From assembly GCF_002899825.2 (NCBI RefSeq), contig NZ_PPED02000002.1, positions 348,159-412,158 on the forward strand: a stretch of DNA of 64,000 nucleotides, in the 5' to 3' direction. Below the pieces are notes generated by a model. That model worked only from the letters and a program-made list of their open reading frames with translations, was not told where the DNA came from and did not search any database. Position 1 is the first letter of the stretch. Every line of letters starts with the position of its first letter. The DNA comes from Chryseobacterium phosphatilyticum. Lineage in GTDB: Bacteria > Bacteroidota > Bacteroidia > Flavobacteriales > Weeksellaceae. This document shows positions 53,012 to 63,868 of this stretch, in pieces. The translations under genes were made by a program, and so were the position numbers.

Positions 53012-55900
53012 ATGAAGTTGAAATGTACTGTTTTCATTCTGTTCATCATGACCTGTTTTATGTATGCGCAGAAAAAACCTTTAGACCACTCCGTCTACGA
53101 TAACTGGGAGAATATTGGTTCTAGAAAAATCTCGAATGATGGAAAATGGATTGCCTATTCAGTAGATGTTCAGGAAGGAAATTCTAACCTGTTTTTATAT
53201 TCAGTTAAAAATAAAACATCAAAGAAATTTGAAAGAGCAACAAAAGTAAATTTAACGAATGATTCGAGGTTTGCTGTTTTTCAAATCCGTCCCATGTATA
53301 AAGATATAAAAGCGGTAAAAGATAAAAAGCTTAAAAAAAATAAATTAACAAAAGACAGTCTTGCAATAGTTGATTTTTTGAGTGGGCAAACGGAGAAAAT
53401 TCCTAATGTAAAAACATTTAAAACTCCTGAAAAAGCAGGTTCCTATGTTGCTTATCTTCTGGAAAATACAAAAGATAAATCATCCGATGATACTTCGGAT
53501 AAAGATGATGGGGATGACAAAGATGACGACAAAAATGTGAAGCCGTTACAGTTGATAGTAAGAAATCTTTTGAATGGGAAAAGTACAACCTATGATAATG
53601 TGATACGCTATGAGTTTAGTAAAAATGGAAAGCAAATTGCTTTTGTGACAAAAAAGCCTGAAGAGAAAATCAGCAAGGATAAAAAAGATTCCACAGATGG
53701 GAACTCAGTTGATAAAAAAAATATTGATAAATCAAAGCCAAAGAAGTATACCCTTCAAACCGTACAGGTGGTAGATCTCCAAAAAGGAGTTGTCACTAAA
53801 ATTTCGGAAATGGAAGGTGATTTTTCACAACTGTCTTTTGATGAAGAAGGAAATCAACTGGCATTTGTAGGAACTTCTTCTGCTCAGAATGATTTAGTAA
53901 AATTGTACCAGTTGTATTACTTTAATTTTAAAGGAAATAAAAAAGAGATGGTAACCAATGAAAATTCACACATGAAAAAGAATTGGGTGATCTCTGAAAA
54001 TCGTTTACCTCTATTCAGTAAAAACGGAAAACAGTTGTATTTTGGGGTAGCTCCCAAACCTGTAGCAAAGGATACGGCGATGATTGCAAATGATCATGCT
54101 GTTGTGGATATCTGGAATTATAAAGATGATTATCTGCAAACCATGCAGCTAAAGGAATTAAAGAATGATTTGAAAAAATCTTATGCTGCCGTAATGCAAA
54201 CCGAGAAACCTGATTCTTTTAGAAATATTGAGGGAGAGGATCTGGATACTTTACGATTGGTGAACGAAGGAAATGCAGAATTTGCAATTGGGATTACGAG
54301 TTTAAATAAACGTATTTCTTCACAATGGGAAGGTTCAACAAAGAAAACGTATTTCCTTATTGATCATAAGACAGAGAAAAGAACAGAAATTATTCAGAAT
54401 CTGAATGGAGCAGTGGCTGTATCTCCATTGGGAAATTTTGTCGTGATTTTTGATAGAGAAAAGGGGAAGTGGTTGAGCTATAATATTAAAACAAAACAAA
54501 CACTTACACTCAATGATGACTTGCCGGTTTCCTTCGTTGATGAAGAGTTTGATATGCCGGATTTTCCCAACTCTTATGGCATTGCGTCGTGGACGGAAAA
54601 TGATGAATCTGTGATTATCAGAGACCGTTTTGACCTTTGGGAGTTTTTCCTGAAAGGTTCGAAAAAACCAAGAAATATTACCAAAGGATTCGGGCGTAAA
54701 AATAAAATAACGTTTGATACTTATGATTTAAATGAAGATATTAAAAGTTTAAACCGAAAGTCCTCTATTTATTTGTCTGCATTTGATAATACTTCCAAGG
54801 CGAGCGGAATTTTTAAAACAACAATTCAATCAAATTCTGATCCTGTAAAACTTCAGATGGAAAATAGATGGGGATATAGAAGTCTTCAAAAAGCGAAAGA
54901 TACAGATCGTTATATTCTGGTAAAAGAATCATACACTGATTCTCCAAATATTTTTGTGACATCTGACTTCTCAGAACAACAGAAGCTTAGCAATACAAAT
55001 CAACAGCAAACGCTTTATAATTGGGGAACGAATGAGCTGGTACATTGGACAACTCCAAAAGGAAATACATCTACCGGAGTTTTATACAGACCGGAAGATT
55101 TCAATCCGAATAAAAAGTATCCTATGATTGTCTATTTCTATGAAAAGCTTTCAGATAATCTGAATCGTTATGTAGCACCGACTCCAACCCCCTCAAGATT
55201 AAATATTTCTTATTTTGTGAGCAACGGATATTTGGTTTTTACTCCTGATATTTCTTATACCGATGGTTTTCCCGGAGAATCAGCAATGGAATACATTAAT
55301 TCCGGAGTTGAAAAACTAAAGCAAAACGCATGGGTTGATGGTTCTAAAATAGGAATCCAGGGACAAAGCTGGGGTGGTTATCAGGTAGCCTATCTTATTA
55401 CGCATACCAATATGTATGCAGCTGCATGGAGTGGAGCACCTGTTGTCAATATGACTTCTGCATATGGAGGGATCCGATGGACTTCGGGGATGAACAGACA
55501 ATTTCAGTATGAAAAATCACAAAGCAGATTAGGGAAAAATTTATGGGAAGCTCCGGAACTTTATATTAAAAATTCACCGCTTTTCATGATTGATAAAGTA
55601 AGAACACCCGTAGTGATTATGAGTAATGACCAGGATGGAGCAGTGCCTTGGTATCAGGGAATTGAAATGTTTACTGCATTACGTCGTCTCGGAAAACCTT
55701 CCTGGTTGTTGAATTACAATGGTGATGATCACAATCTTATAAAGCGCCAGAATAGAAAGGATATCCAAATCCGTGAACAGCAGTTCTTTGATTATTATCT
55801 CAAAGATGCTAAAGCTCCGGTATGGATGACAAAAGGCATTCCGGCAACTCAAAAAGGAAAAAATTGGGGATTTGAACTTACAGATGATAAACCTGATTAA
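53012..55900 (+). CDS. Exported S9-family peptidase (prolyl oligopeptidase type)
   Basis: 962 residues. Signal peptide about 1-19 (MYAQKKP). The N-terminal two-thirds form a beta-propeller-like region with strongly charged Lys/Asp inserts (near residues 160-175 and 218-245) that are probably flexible. The catalytic alpha/beta hydrolase domain (about 690-950) has Ser786 in GQSWGGYQ, the acid in SNDQDGAVPWYQG and His907 in GDDHNLIK. Such enzymes cleave oligopeptides, often after proline, and the long propeller limits entry to short peptides. It follows htpG divergently and ends at a 16-base-pair terminator. Confidence 0.93.
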   Translation: MKLKCTVFILFIMTCFMYAQKKPLDHSVYDNWENIGSRKISNDGKWIAYSVDVQEGNSNLFLYSVKNKTSKKFERATKVNLTNDSRFAVFQIRPMYKDIKAVKDKKLKKNKLTKDSLAIVDFLSGQTEKIPNVKTFKTPEKAGSYVAYLLENTKDKSSDDTSDKDDGDDKDDDKNVKPLQLIVRNLLNGKSTTYDNVIRYEFSKNGKQIAFVTKKPEEKISKDKKDSTDGNSVDKKNIDKSKPKKYTLQTVQVVDLQKGVVTKISEMEGDFSQLSFDEEGNQLAFVGTSSAQNDLVKLYQLYYFNFKGNKKEMVTNENSHMKKNWVISENRLPLFSKNGKQLYFGVAPKPVAKDTAMIANDHAVVDIWNYKDDYLQTMQLKELKNDLKKSYAAVMQTEKPDSFRNIEGEDLDTLRLVNEGNAEFAIGITSLNKRISSQWEGSTKKTYFLIDHKTEKRTEIIQNLNGAVAVSPLGNFVVIFDREKGKWLSYNIKTKQTLTLNDDLPVSFVDEEFDMPDFPNSYGIASWTENDESVIIRDRFDLWEFFLKGSKKPRNITKGFGRKNKITFDTYDLNEDIKSLNRKSSIYLSAFDNTSKASGIFKTTIQSNSDPVKLQMENRWGYRSLQKAKDTDRYILVKESYTDSPNIFVTSDFSEQQKLSNTNQQQTLYNWGTNELVHWTTPKGNTSTGVLYRPEDFNPNKKYPMIVYFYEKLSDNLNRYVAPTPTPSRLNISYFVSNGYLVFTPDISYTDGFPGESAMEYINSGVEKLKQNAWVDGSKIGIQGQSWGGYQVAYLITHTNMYAAAWSGAPVVNMTSAYGGIRWTSGMNRQFQYEKSQSRLGKNLWEAPELYIKNSPLFMIDKVRTPVVIMSNDQDGAVPWYQGIEMFTALRRLGKPSWLLNYNGDDHNLIKRQNRKDIQIREQQFFDYYLKDAKAPVWMTKGIPATQKGKNWGFELTDDKPD

Positions 55901-55902
55901 TA

Positions 55903-55940
55903 AATAATCGGCAGAGCCAAAGGCTCTGCCGATTATTTTA
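55903..55940 (+). terminator. Terminator after S9 peptidase
   Basis: AATAATCGGCAGAGCC (55903-55918) pairs perfectly with 55922-55937 around an AAA loop, followed by TTT. Confidence 0.95.
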
Positions 55941-56067
55941 TGACTTTAAGACTCAGATAAATTCTGTTCAAAGAATAAAACAAATAAGAAAGTGACACAA
56001 TGACATTTTGCAAATGATGGAGTAATTGGTCGCTTTTATTATATTTACCTCCAATTATAATAACAAT

Positions 56068-57507
56068 ATGGGAATCTTTGATTTTTTTAAGAAAAAGAAT
56101 AGCGGACAGGAGAATAGCAGTATCCCGGTTCAGCAATATGAAGCGCCAAGTGTAGTAGAGGTAGCAGAACCAGAACCAGAGATAGAAGAGACGGTAGAAG
56201 TGGTAGAAACAATACCTGCAATTTCTTTAGAACCTGTACAGGAGAAAAAAGTAAATGAGGAGTTTGAAAAAATCAAAATTTATAATGATTACATTGTACA
56301 CTCTATTGCACTTCAGCTTAGAGGTGAATATACTCCGATTTCTGCTTTTGAGAAAGAGAATGGAGAGATCGAAGGTTTTGTGTATGCAGTAACAGAGGAT
56401 GCATATGCATTTTCCCCGGAGCAGGCGATTGCAAAAATGGAAGAAAAGTTTGAAAACGAACTTAATGAAGGGAAAATAAGATCTTATGTGATTTTATATC
56501 ATTCTCAGTTTGAAGGAAATGGACATCATAATCCGGCAACAAAACCGGGAGAGTTTAAAGCAATTTCACTTTCATATCATTTTAAGGATGAAGATAAGAA
56601 ACAAACAGGCTTACCTTACATTTTTGAAAACGAAAATATTACCTATAAGGGTTTTGCAGAGTTTTCTCATGAAGAAAATAATGAGATTATGAACACGCAG
56701 CTAATAGAAGGTAAAAATTATTTTTCCAATACAGAAGGGGTTCAGGCTCCTGAAACAACTAACGAAGCAGGGATTATCATCAGAAAATCTAATGTACACA
56801 ATCTTTCCAACATTTGGGGAGGTGTTTTTGGGCATGAAAATTTCCAGACTAAAGATTATTCCGGTTATATGGATCCTCTTACAGTTCCTGATCCGTCGGG
56901 AGAACACAAAAACAAGGCAGAATTTAGGGATGTAAGGTTTAAAACTATTTTTGCTGAAGAAGTGAGTACCATTATCCCTGAAGTGAAAACTGACTATACG
57001 TTGGATTTTGAAACAAGATCTATCAGAGAGTGGGAGAATGCACAGGATTTACATGCTATTGTAGCAGGTCCTGCCAGAGATACTTTTGGACTTTGGTTTT
57101 TTGCAACAGATTATGCGGAAAATAAAAATAGATATCTGACACAGCCTCATTTGAAAGTGAATGTCAGCGGAATTGTTTTTGTTCTTGAAATTAATCAAAA
57201 TACTGAATTACCTGATGGTACCAAAATGAGCGAGGACTTTACAACCTATGCTCCAAGTCAGGATTTGCCTAATTACGCATGTTTTGATTTTATTGCTCAA
57301 TTGGTAGACTTTAGAGAGACTGAATTGCTTGAAGACGGAAGTATTAAAGGATATATTCTGAAACTGAAATTAATTACAAACGAAGAAAATGAAGACTTCT
57401 TCACAATTGATGCTTTTGTGAATAAGGAAAACATGAGATTTGAGACCCTGACAAAAGGAATGAAGCTCATCGGAGCATTACAGTTACAAGGTAAAATTGC
57501 TGAATAG
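56068..57507 (+). CDS. Protein of unknown function with acidic N-terminal linker
   Basis: 479 residues from the ATG at 56068; a TTG 42 bases upstream is in frame but gives a poor start. The N-terminus MGIFDFFKKKNSG is a short amphipathic helix, followed by an acidic linker (VVEVAEPEPEIEETVEVVET). Residues 75-479 form a soluble, mixed alpha/beta region without signal peptide or membrane helices, containing HAIVAGPARDTFGLWFFATD and ETLTKGMKLIGALQLQGKI. I do not recognise a family; it is probably cytosolic. The MGIFDFFKKK start is often seen in immunity-like or stress proteins but is not diagnostic. Confidence 0.7.
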   Translation: MGIFDFFKKKNSGQENSSIPVQQYEAPSVVEVAEPEPEIEETVEVVETIPAISLEPVQEKKVNEEFEKIKIYNDYIVHSIALQLRGEYTPISAFEKENGEIEGFVYAVTEDAYAFSPEQAIAKMEEKFENELNEGKIRSYVILYHSQFEGNGHHNPATKPGEFKAISLSYHFKDEDKKQTGLPYIFENENITYKGFAEFSHEENNEIMNTQLIEGKNYFSNTEGVQAPETTNEAGIIIRKSNVHNLSNIWGGVFGHENFQTKDYSGYMDPLTVPDPSGEHKNKAEFRDVRFKTIFAEEVSTIIPEVKTDYTLDFETRSIREWENAQDLHAIVAGPARDTFGLWFFATDYAENKNRYLTQPHLKVNVSGIVFVLEINQNTELPDGTKMSEDFTTYAPSQDLPNYACFDFIAQLVDFRETELLEDGSIKGYILKLKLITNEENEDFFTIDAFVNKENMRFETLTKGMKLIGALQLQGKIAE

Positions 57508-57526
57508 TTTAGCAAAATATAAAAAT

Positions 57527-57562
57527 AAGAGAGGTTGTTCCACGGAATATCCTCTTTTTTAT
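57527..57562 (+). terminator. Terminator after the unknown gene
   Basis: GAGG/CCTC and GTTCC/GGAAT stems stack in one hairpin, followed by a T-run. Confidence 0.75.
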
Positions 57563-57623
57563 TTTCTGACTATAAATAAGAATAAATAAAAGAAAAAAAA
57601 TGCACCTGATCTATGATAAAAAC

Positions 57624-57653
57624 AAAAAAGGCAATCCTAAGACTGCCTTTTTT
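57624..57653 (-). terminator. recA terminator
   Basis: AAAAAAGGCA pairs with TGCCTTTTTT; on the minus strand the stem ends in six T. Confidence 0.85.
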
Positions 57654-57669
57654 ATTATTCTTTAAAAAC

Positions 57670-58671
57670 TTATTTGTTTTTCAATTCTTCCTTGATTTTG
57701 TTTTCCAATTCTTCGGAAAGTTCAGGATTGTCTTTTAAAACATCTTTTACTGCATCACGTCCCTGACCTAATTTAGACTCTTCATAACTGAACCAGGAGC
57801 CGCTTTTCTTCACAATTCCCATATCTACTGCCGTATCAAGAATTTCTCCTACCTTAGAAACTCCTTCCCCATACATAATGTCAAATTCAGCCATCTTGAA
57901 TGGTGGAGCTACTTTATTTTTCACAATTTTCACTTTTACGCGACTTCCTATTGCTTCATCTCCATTTTTGATTGGCGCGCTTGCCTTTCTGATATCAATT
58001 CTTACAGAAGCATAGAATTTTAGAGCGTTACCTCCGGTAGTAGTTTCCGGGTTACCAAACATCACCCCGATTTTTTCTCTTAACTGGTTGATGAAGATTA
58101 CTGTACATTTCGTTCTTGAAATAGTAGCCGTAAGCTTTCTTAATGCCTGAGACATTAATCTTGCATGAAGACCCATTTTAGAATCTCCCATTTCCCCTTC
58201 AATCTCTGCTTTAGGTGTAAGAGCTGCTACAGAGTCAATAACTACGATATCAATTGCTCCTGAACGAATCAGATTATCGGCAATCTCTAATGCTTGTTCC
58301 CCATTATCCGGCTGAGATATAATAAGGTTTTCCAAATCGATTCCTAACTTTGCGGCGTATGTTCTGTCGAAAGCGTGCTCTGCATCAATGAATGCTGCAA
58401 TACCACCAGCTTTTTGAGCCTCAGCAATAGCGTGAAGTGTTAATGTGGTTTTACCTGAAGATTCAGGACCATATATTTCAATGATTCTTCCTTTTGGATA
58501 TCCTCCGATACCTAATGCGATATCTAATCCTAAAGAACCGGAAGGGATTACTTCTACTGTATTGTCAATAGATTCATCACCTAAAGTCATTACTGTTCCT
58601 TTTCCGTATGTTTTATCTAACTTATCAAGCACTAATGCGAGTGCTTTTTTCTTATCATCAATGTTACTCAT
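57670..58671 (-). CDS. recA: Recombinase RecA
   Basis: 333 residues. Walker A GPESSGKT at residues 68-75, the catalytic region [11 protein letters not shown], Walker [13 protein letters not shown], loop L2 region [20 protein letters not shown] with the conserved [12 protein letters not shown]. The acidic/Lys-rich C-terminus (LEEN-type KIKEELKNK) is normal. RecA forms filaments on single-stranded DNA for recombination and SOS induction. Monocistronic. A TATTTTTG -7 box lies at 58691-58698 on the minus strand. Confidence 0.99.
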   Translation of the reverse strand: MSNIDDKKKALALVLDKLDKTYGKGTVMTLGDESIDNTVEVIPSGSLGLDIALGIGGYPKGRIIEIYGPESSGKTTLTLHAIAEAQKAGGIAAFIDAEHAFDRTYAAKLGIDLENLIISQPDNGEQALEIADNLIRSGAIDIVVIDSVAALTPKAEIEGEMGDSKMGLHARLMSQALRKLTATISRTKCTVIFINQLREKIGVMFGNPETTTGGNALKFYASVRIDIRKASAPIKNGDEAIGSRVKVKIVKNKVAPPFKMAEFDIMYGEGVSKVGEILDTAVDMGIVKKSGSWFSYEESKLGQGRDAVKDVLKDNPELSEELENKIKEELKNK

Positions 58672-58972
58672 CTCTATTAAAATAATTTCTCAAAAATACA
58701 TAATTTAAAAATCAAAAACTAATATTATTTATCCCTGAAATTGGTTTTTAGAGTTAAAAAATGATAAATTTTCAGGGTTGATGTTATTCATAACGAGATA
58801 GATGTAGAATGTACAGGTAAGGAATAATGAAAAAATAAATTTAAGGCAGGAAGTTACCATTGAAAGGTGTTATTGAACGAATGATTTTTGGTTGTTGTGG
58901 TTTTTATAAGAGTTTTATCCCCACCCAATATAAAAAATGCTTATCTTAAAACATTGTTTTTAAGATCATAAT
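58672..58972. other. Divergent intergenic region between recA and membrane protein gene
   Basis: 301 bases with the recA promoter on the left. On the right, an AT-rich palindrome (CTTAAAACA around ATT, then TGTTTTTAAG-like, about 58945-58964) lies just before the plus-strand start. No ORF is seen. Confidence 0.45.
58691..58698 (-). promoter_or_regulatory. -7 box (TATTTTTG) of recA
   Basis: Full match to TAnnTTTG, 20 bases before the start codon. I see no recognisable LexA-type operator. Confidence 0.45.
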
Positions 58973-60190
58973 ATGGACAAAAAATTAAAACTATTTCTGA
59001 TTAAATCTTTTGCTGTATTAGCTGCCATACATTTGGCTTACTTTATTTACGGATATATAAAGTTTAAAGGTCTTAAGGACATTAATATATATACAGAATT
59101 TTACAGATTCAAGTTTTACGATGATGTCTCCATTTCACACTTTTTCGTTTCCGGCTTTTTTTTGTTTTTCTTTGTTATTTTCCTTCTTAGAAATCATTCC
59201 GGAAACAAAAATGGATTTTCAAAAAAATTGGGAATGGGTCTGATACTTCTGTTAGTGTCTTTTTTGTCCCTGACTTTTTTTGTTAGTTACAGTTTAGGAT
59301 TCAATGCAAAACTACGAACTGAATTGCCTGAAAAGGATCTTAATAAAGATAAGATGCTGTTGAATGTCTTACAGCCTTTTTTATACAATTATACTTCCTA
59401 CAGTTCAGAAAAACTGTTTAATCCCAAAAATATTTTATATCCCAAACCTTACCCTGTAATTGAACTGAGAGATACGGTGTATTACGATCTGGGTAATACT
59501 AAGGAGTATTCCTCAACAGAATCCAGGTATTACAGTATTGATACCCTGACAATGCTGAGTACCGATCATAAAAAAATAAATAATAAAGCAAGATCGGTGC
59601 TTGATATTCTTGGGCTTGATGACGGGGAGCTGGAAAAAAGAATTATTTCTAAGAAGGAGATAGGGGATAGTACCGAAATTATATTTCAAGGAATAGAAGT
59701 ACATCCTGAATATGATGAGAAGATGTGTATTTTTCTTGAAAACAAGCTTTTGTTCTTTCCATTACATAAAGTTCCCGAACGGCAGCAACAGTATGAAAAT
59801 GCTGTAAAAAGGTACAATTTGCTTTACTCATATAGCCAGGATTCACTGCTTTATTCATTTCAGAAGCTTGATATTCTTTTCAAAAAATACAATATAGAAA
59901 CGCAGATTGTTCCAAAAGACTTGACTCAAGACGTTTTTTATTATCGGGATCATCGGCAGGAGCCTCTGAATGCAATACGGAATACACACGAAAGAAATAG
60001 CTTAAAAGAGAAATTTGCAACCCTTGACCGATTGTTCTACAAACCGAATTATTTTCATCCTTCCATCAGGGAAATTTTCCTCATTGCTGTCATTGGTGTC
60101 TGGCTTATTGTATTCTTATTGTATCTGATCTGGAATTTAAGAAGCAGTAAACTTTCTTCGGTTAACTTTAATGAAAATGAACAAATGTAA
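58973..60190 (+). CDS. Membrane protein of unknown function
   Basis: 405 residues. Three membrane helices lie in the first 110 residues (about 8-28, 54-72 and 86-108: SHFFVSGFFLFFFVIFLL, LGMGLILLLVSFLSLTFF), and one near the C-terminus (about 363-385, IFLIAVIGVWLIVFLLYLIW). The 250-residue part between is soluble and polar with Tyr-rich stretches (ELRDTVYYDLGNTKEYS). The layout is reminiscent of LptF/LptG permeases, which have three helices, a periplasmic domain and three more, but here only one helix follows and I do not see a convincing match. Monocistronic. Confidence 0.7.
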   Translation: MDKKLKLFLIKSFAVLAAIHLAYFIYGYIKFKGLKDINIYTEFYRFKFYDDVSISHFFVSGFFLFFFVIFLLRNHSGNKNGFSKKLGMGLILLLVSFLSLTFFVSYSLGFNAKLRTELPEKDLNKDKMLLNVLQPFLYNYTSYSSEKLFNPKNILYPKPYPVIELRDTVYYDLGNTKEYSSTESRYYSIDTLTMLSTDHKKINNKARSVLDILGLDDGELEKRIISKKEIGDSTEIIFQGIEVHPEYDEKMCIFLENKLLFFPLHKVPERQQQYENAVKRYNLLYSYSQDSLLYSFQKLDILFKKYNIETQIVPKDLTQDVFYYRDHRQEPLNAIRNTHERNSLKEKFATLDRLFYKPNYFHPSIREIFLIAVIGVWLIVFLLYLIWNLRSSKLSSVNFNENEQM

Positions 60191-60225
60191 CTTCTAACTT
60201 TCTTGCTTCCCTGAAAAAGAAGGCT

Positions 60226-61422
60226 TTAATGAAAATTTGAATTTTTGGTGATGTTCAGATAATCTTCCAATACTTTCATCTGGTCTTTATTTCCCCTTTT
60301 TATTCTGGCATCGCGGCTTACTAAGCTGTCATATATTCTATTAAAAAGGATCTTTGAATTTGGAAATAGCTTTTTATTGGGAACCTCAGGAATTTGTAAT
60401 CTTTTACAAACTTCATCATCCAACAGGAACCAGGTACAGCAAATATGGAGATACCTTAAATTTTTTCTTTGAAATTCAAATTTCAAGATGGGATTTTCTA
60501 ATGATTCATTCAATAAAGAATGAGCCAGAAGTACAGAATCTTTATCAGAAGGCGGCTGAACAGAAGTCCATAAATAAAAATATTCTGTCGCTTCTTTCTT
60601 ATCGTCAGGCAGAAGTTGTTCAGGAATTCCAAGTAAATAACCTACGTACTTCCATAAATGGAAGATCCCTTGCTCTTCCTCTTTAGAAAAAGTATTTCCT
60701 AATTTTTGAAGACTATGAAGAAAAACTAAGCTGAAGCCAATGTACGTTGCCATCATGTCCCAGGAATTGATTGGCTCTCCCCAATTTTCTGTGTCCCATT
60801 CTTTATAATGTCTTTTGATGGAAAGCCTTGCGTAGGAATGAATCAAGCGGGTTTTTATAGCAAACTCATATCCTTTTGCATGAATTTCCAATGCGTTATA
60901 ACGGGTAGCATTTACCCAGAAATCCAATGTTTCAGAAAGACGCTTTACAGCTCCTTTTTTTAAAGCTTCCGTAGCAACGAGAGGCTTGTTGAGATAGGCA
61001 TAATCATATCCTCCAATCAGGCAATAATCTCTTAGTGAAATCAGGGAATCCAGATTGCTTCTCATGCATAGCTCGGCACCACTTTTTAATAGGTTGTAAT
61101 CTAACCAATCAGGAATATTTTGTGTTTGTAAGAATAATTTTTTTACACTTTCAGGAACAGTGTCTTTCTGAGAAACTCCATTTCGGATATATCCTTCTAT
61201 TTCTCTTGAAGCTTCTTGAAATTTTTGGGTAAAATAAACATCTTTTACAACCTGGTCACCCGTTTCGTCTACATGATAAAAGAAAGATGAAAATTTTTCA
61301 AAATCTTTAAAACTCACTTCAGCTCCGGAAAATTCAATCAGCTGCTTGCCATTGCCTTTTTCCCAGAAGTCTCTGAAATGTGGAGCATCTTTAAACCGGG
61401 GTTGTATCATTGTTTGTTCCAT
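60226..61422 (-). CDS. MpaB/latex-clearing-protein-like oxygenase (DUF2236)
   Basis: 398 residues, mostly alpha-helical, cytosolic. The haem-binding family pattern is visible: TRLIHSYARLSIKRH with a conserved His/Arg pair, PINSWDMMATYIGFSLVFLH, and FHLWKYVGYLLGIPEQLLP. These match the ER-bound oxygenase MpaB/DUF2236 family, which includes rubber oxygenase Lcp. The substrate in this organism is unknown. The start could also be Met5. It stands alone, convergent with the membrane protein gene 35 bases away. Confidence 0.85.
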   Translation of the reverse strand: MEQTMIQPRFKDAPHFRDFWEKGNGKQLIEFSGAEVSFKDFEKFSSFFYHVDETGDQVVKDVYFTQKFQEASREIEGYIRNGVSQKDTVPESVKKLFLQTQNIPDWLDYNLLKSGAELCMRSNLDSLISLRDYCLIGGYDYAYLNKPLVATEALKKGAVKRLSETLDFWVNATRYNALEIHAKGYEFAIKTRLIHSYARLSIKRHYKEWDTENWGEPINSWDMMATYIGFSLVFLHSLQKLGNTFSKEEEQGIFHLWKYVGYLLGIPEQLLPDDKKEATEYFYLWTSVQPPSDKDSVLLAHSLLNESLENPILKFEFQRKNLRYLHICCTWFLLDDEVCKRLQIPEVPNKKLFPNSKILFNRIYDSLVSRDARIKRGNKDQMKVLEDYLNITKNSNFH

Positions 61423-61495
61423 TGTATATAAAAATACAAGTTTTACACCGAAATCTTAGGGTGAGATTTGTCAGGCCCATAAGTATTAGATTATA

Positions 61496-61669
61496 AGTAT
61501 CCCCATTCAAAAGCCATTTTCTGATATTGGAGAGCTGCAAAAGCGTTTAAATGACTTAAAAGATGGGGGACTATACCAGATAGTGGAAAATGTTAAAATT
61601 GGTTTTTCTCAAAAATTTAAAGATAATTTTGAACAAATATCAAACTATTTAAAGCAACTCAATAAGTAG
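61496..61669 (+). pseudogene. Coding-like 58-codon fragment without a start codon
   Basis: In the otherwise empty region 61423-61760 one plus frame is open for 58 codons and reads like real protein (IPIQKPFSDIGELQKRLNDL, VENVKIGFSQKFKDNFEQI, NYLKQLNK then TAG), but it has a stop just upstream and no ATG. It is probably the C-terminal remnant of a lost gene. I cannot name the family. Confidence 0.35.
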
Positions 61670-61707
61670 GTTATAATGAGCAAATAAGCATTATTAATTA
61701 TAGGTAA

Positions 61708-61735
61708 CAAAAAAACCTTCCCATCGGGAAGGTTT
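61708..61735 (-). terminator. gapA terminator
   Basis: AAACCTTCCC (61713-61722) pairs with GGGAAGGTTT (61726-61735); on the minus strand it is followed by a T-run. Confidence 0.93.
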
Positions 61736-61760
61736 CATATGATTCATTGCTGATTGTTTA

Positions 61761-62777
<1,017 letters not shown>

Positions 62778-62797
62778 TTATTAGATTATAAAAATAA

Positions 62798-63784
62798 TTA
62801 GATTGCTAAAATTTTTGAAATCAGTAAAAGATCTTCATTGATTTCATTATGTTTTTTAATGGCCTCTTCTATAGGAGTATACGTTAAATCATTAGAACGC
62901 ATTCCTGCCATTACATTGGTTTGTCCTTCCATTAATCCCGTTACAGCGCCATAGCCTAACCTGCTTGCCAGGACTCTGTCTGCACAACTTGGAGATCCTC
63001 CTCTTTGCATATGTCCCAAAATGGCTACACGAATATCATAATCAGGGAATGTAAGCTTTGTTTTTTCTGCAAGTTCATATACATTGGCTAATTTTTCACC
63101 TTCGGCGACAACCACAATGCTTGATGCTTTTCCTGTTTTTTCAGCATCTCTGAATTTTGCGAAAAGCTCATCAATACTGTCTTTTTTCTCAGGAATTAAA
63201 ATATCCAAAGCTCCAGTTGCCAATCCACTGTTCAACGCAATAAAACCTGCATCACGCCCCATTACTTCCACAAAGAAAACTCTGTTATGCGAAGTTGCCG
63301 TGTCTCGGATTTTATCAATGGCATCCATTGCGGTATTCAACGCGGTGTCGTATCCAATTGTATTATCAGTCCCAAAGATATCATTATCGATTGTTCCCGG
63401 TACCCCGATTACTCTGATTCCGAATTCTTCATTGAATATTTTTGCACCGGTAAATGTTCCGTCTCCACCAATACATACCAATCCGTCTATTCCAAGCTTT
63501 ACACAGTTGTCATATGCTTGTTGACGGCCTTCCTTAGTTCTGAATTCAGCAGATCTGGCAGACTTTAGAATCGTTCCACCCTGGTTGATTATATTTTTAA
63601 CGGAACGGGCTCCCATTTTAAGGAAATCATTGTTGATAAGGCCATTGTAGCCTTCCCTTACACCATAGCATTCGATATTATAGTAGTTGGCAGTTCTTAC
63701 TACCGCTCTTAATGCAGCATTCATACCCGGGGAGTCTCCTCCTGAAGTAAGAACTGCAATCTTTTTTACAGCACTTTCTTTCAT
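62798..63784 (-). CDS. pfkA: ATP-dependent 6-phosphofructokinase
   Basis: 328 residues, the usual length of the bacterial ATP-PFK. Motifs: VLTSGGDSPGMNAALRAVVR at the ATP site, GGDGTFTGAKI, the active-site PGTIDNDIFGTDNTIGYDTA with the catalytic aspartate, VEVMGRDAGFIAL, and LGHMQRGGSPSCADR. The glycine in GGDG favours ATP rather than pyrophosphate as donor. It is the first gene of the pfkA-gapA operon. A TAAATTTG -7 box precedes it. Confidence 0.98.
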   Translation of the reverse strand: MKESAVKKIAVLTSGGDSPGMNAALRAVVRTANYYNIECYGVREGYNGLINNDFLKMGARSVKNIINQGGTILKSARSAEFRTKEGRQQAYDNCVKLGIDGLVCIGGDGTFTGAKIFNEEFGIRVIGVPGTIDNDIFGTDNTIGYDTALNTAMDAIDKIRDTATSHNRVFFVEVMGRDAGFIALNSGLATGALDILIPEKKDSIDELFAKFRDAEKTGKASSIVVVAEGEKLANVYELAEKTKLTFPDYDIRVAILGHMQRGGSPSCADRVLASRLGYGAVTGLMEGQTNVMAGMRSNDLTYTPIEEAIKKHNEINEDLLLISKILAI

Positions 63785-63805
63785 CTAGTAAAAAAATTAC
63801 GAACA

Positions 63806-63813
63806 CAAATTTA
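63806..63813 (-). promoter_or_regulatory. -7 box (TAAATTTG) of the pfkA-gapA operon
   Basis: Full match to TAnnTTTG on the minus strand, 22 bases before the pfkA start. Confidence 0.5.
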
Positions 63814-63868
63814 CAAAAACAAGTTCAGATTATAGCAGTAACTTTCTAATTGTTTTGAATATAAATAA

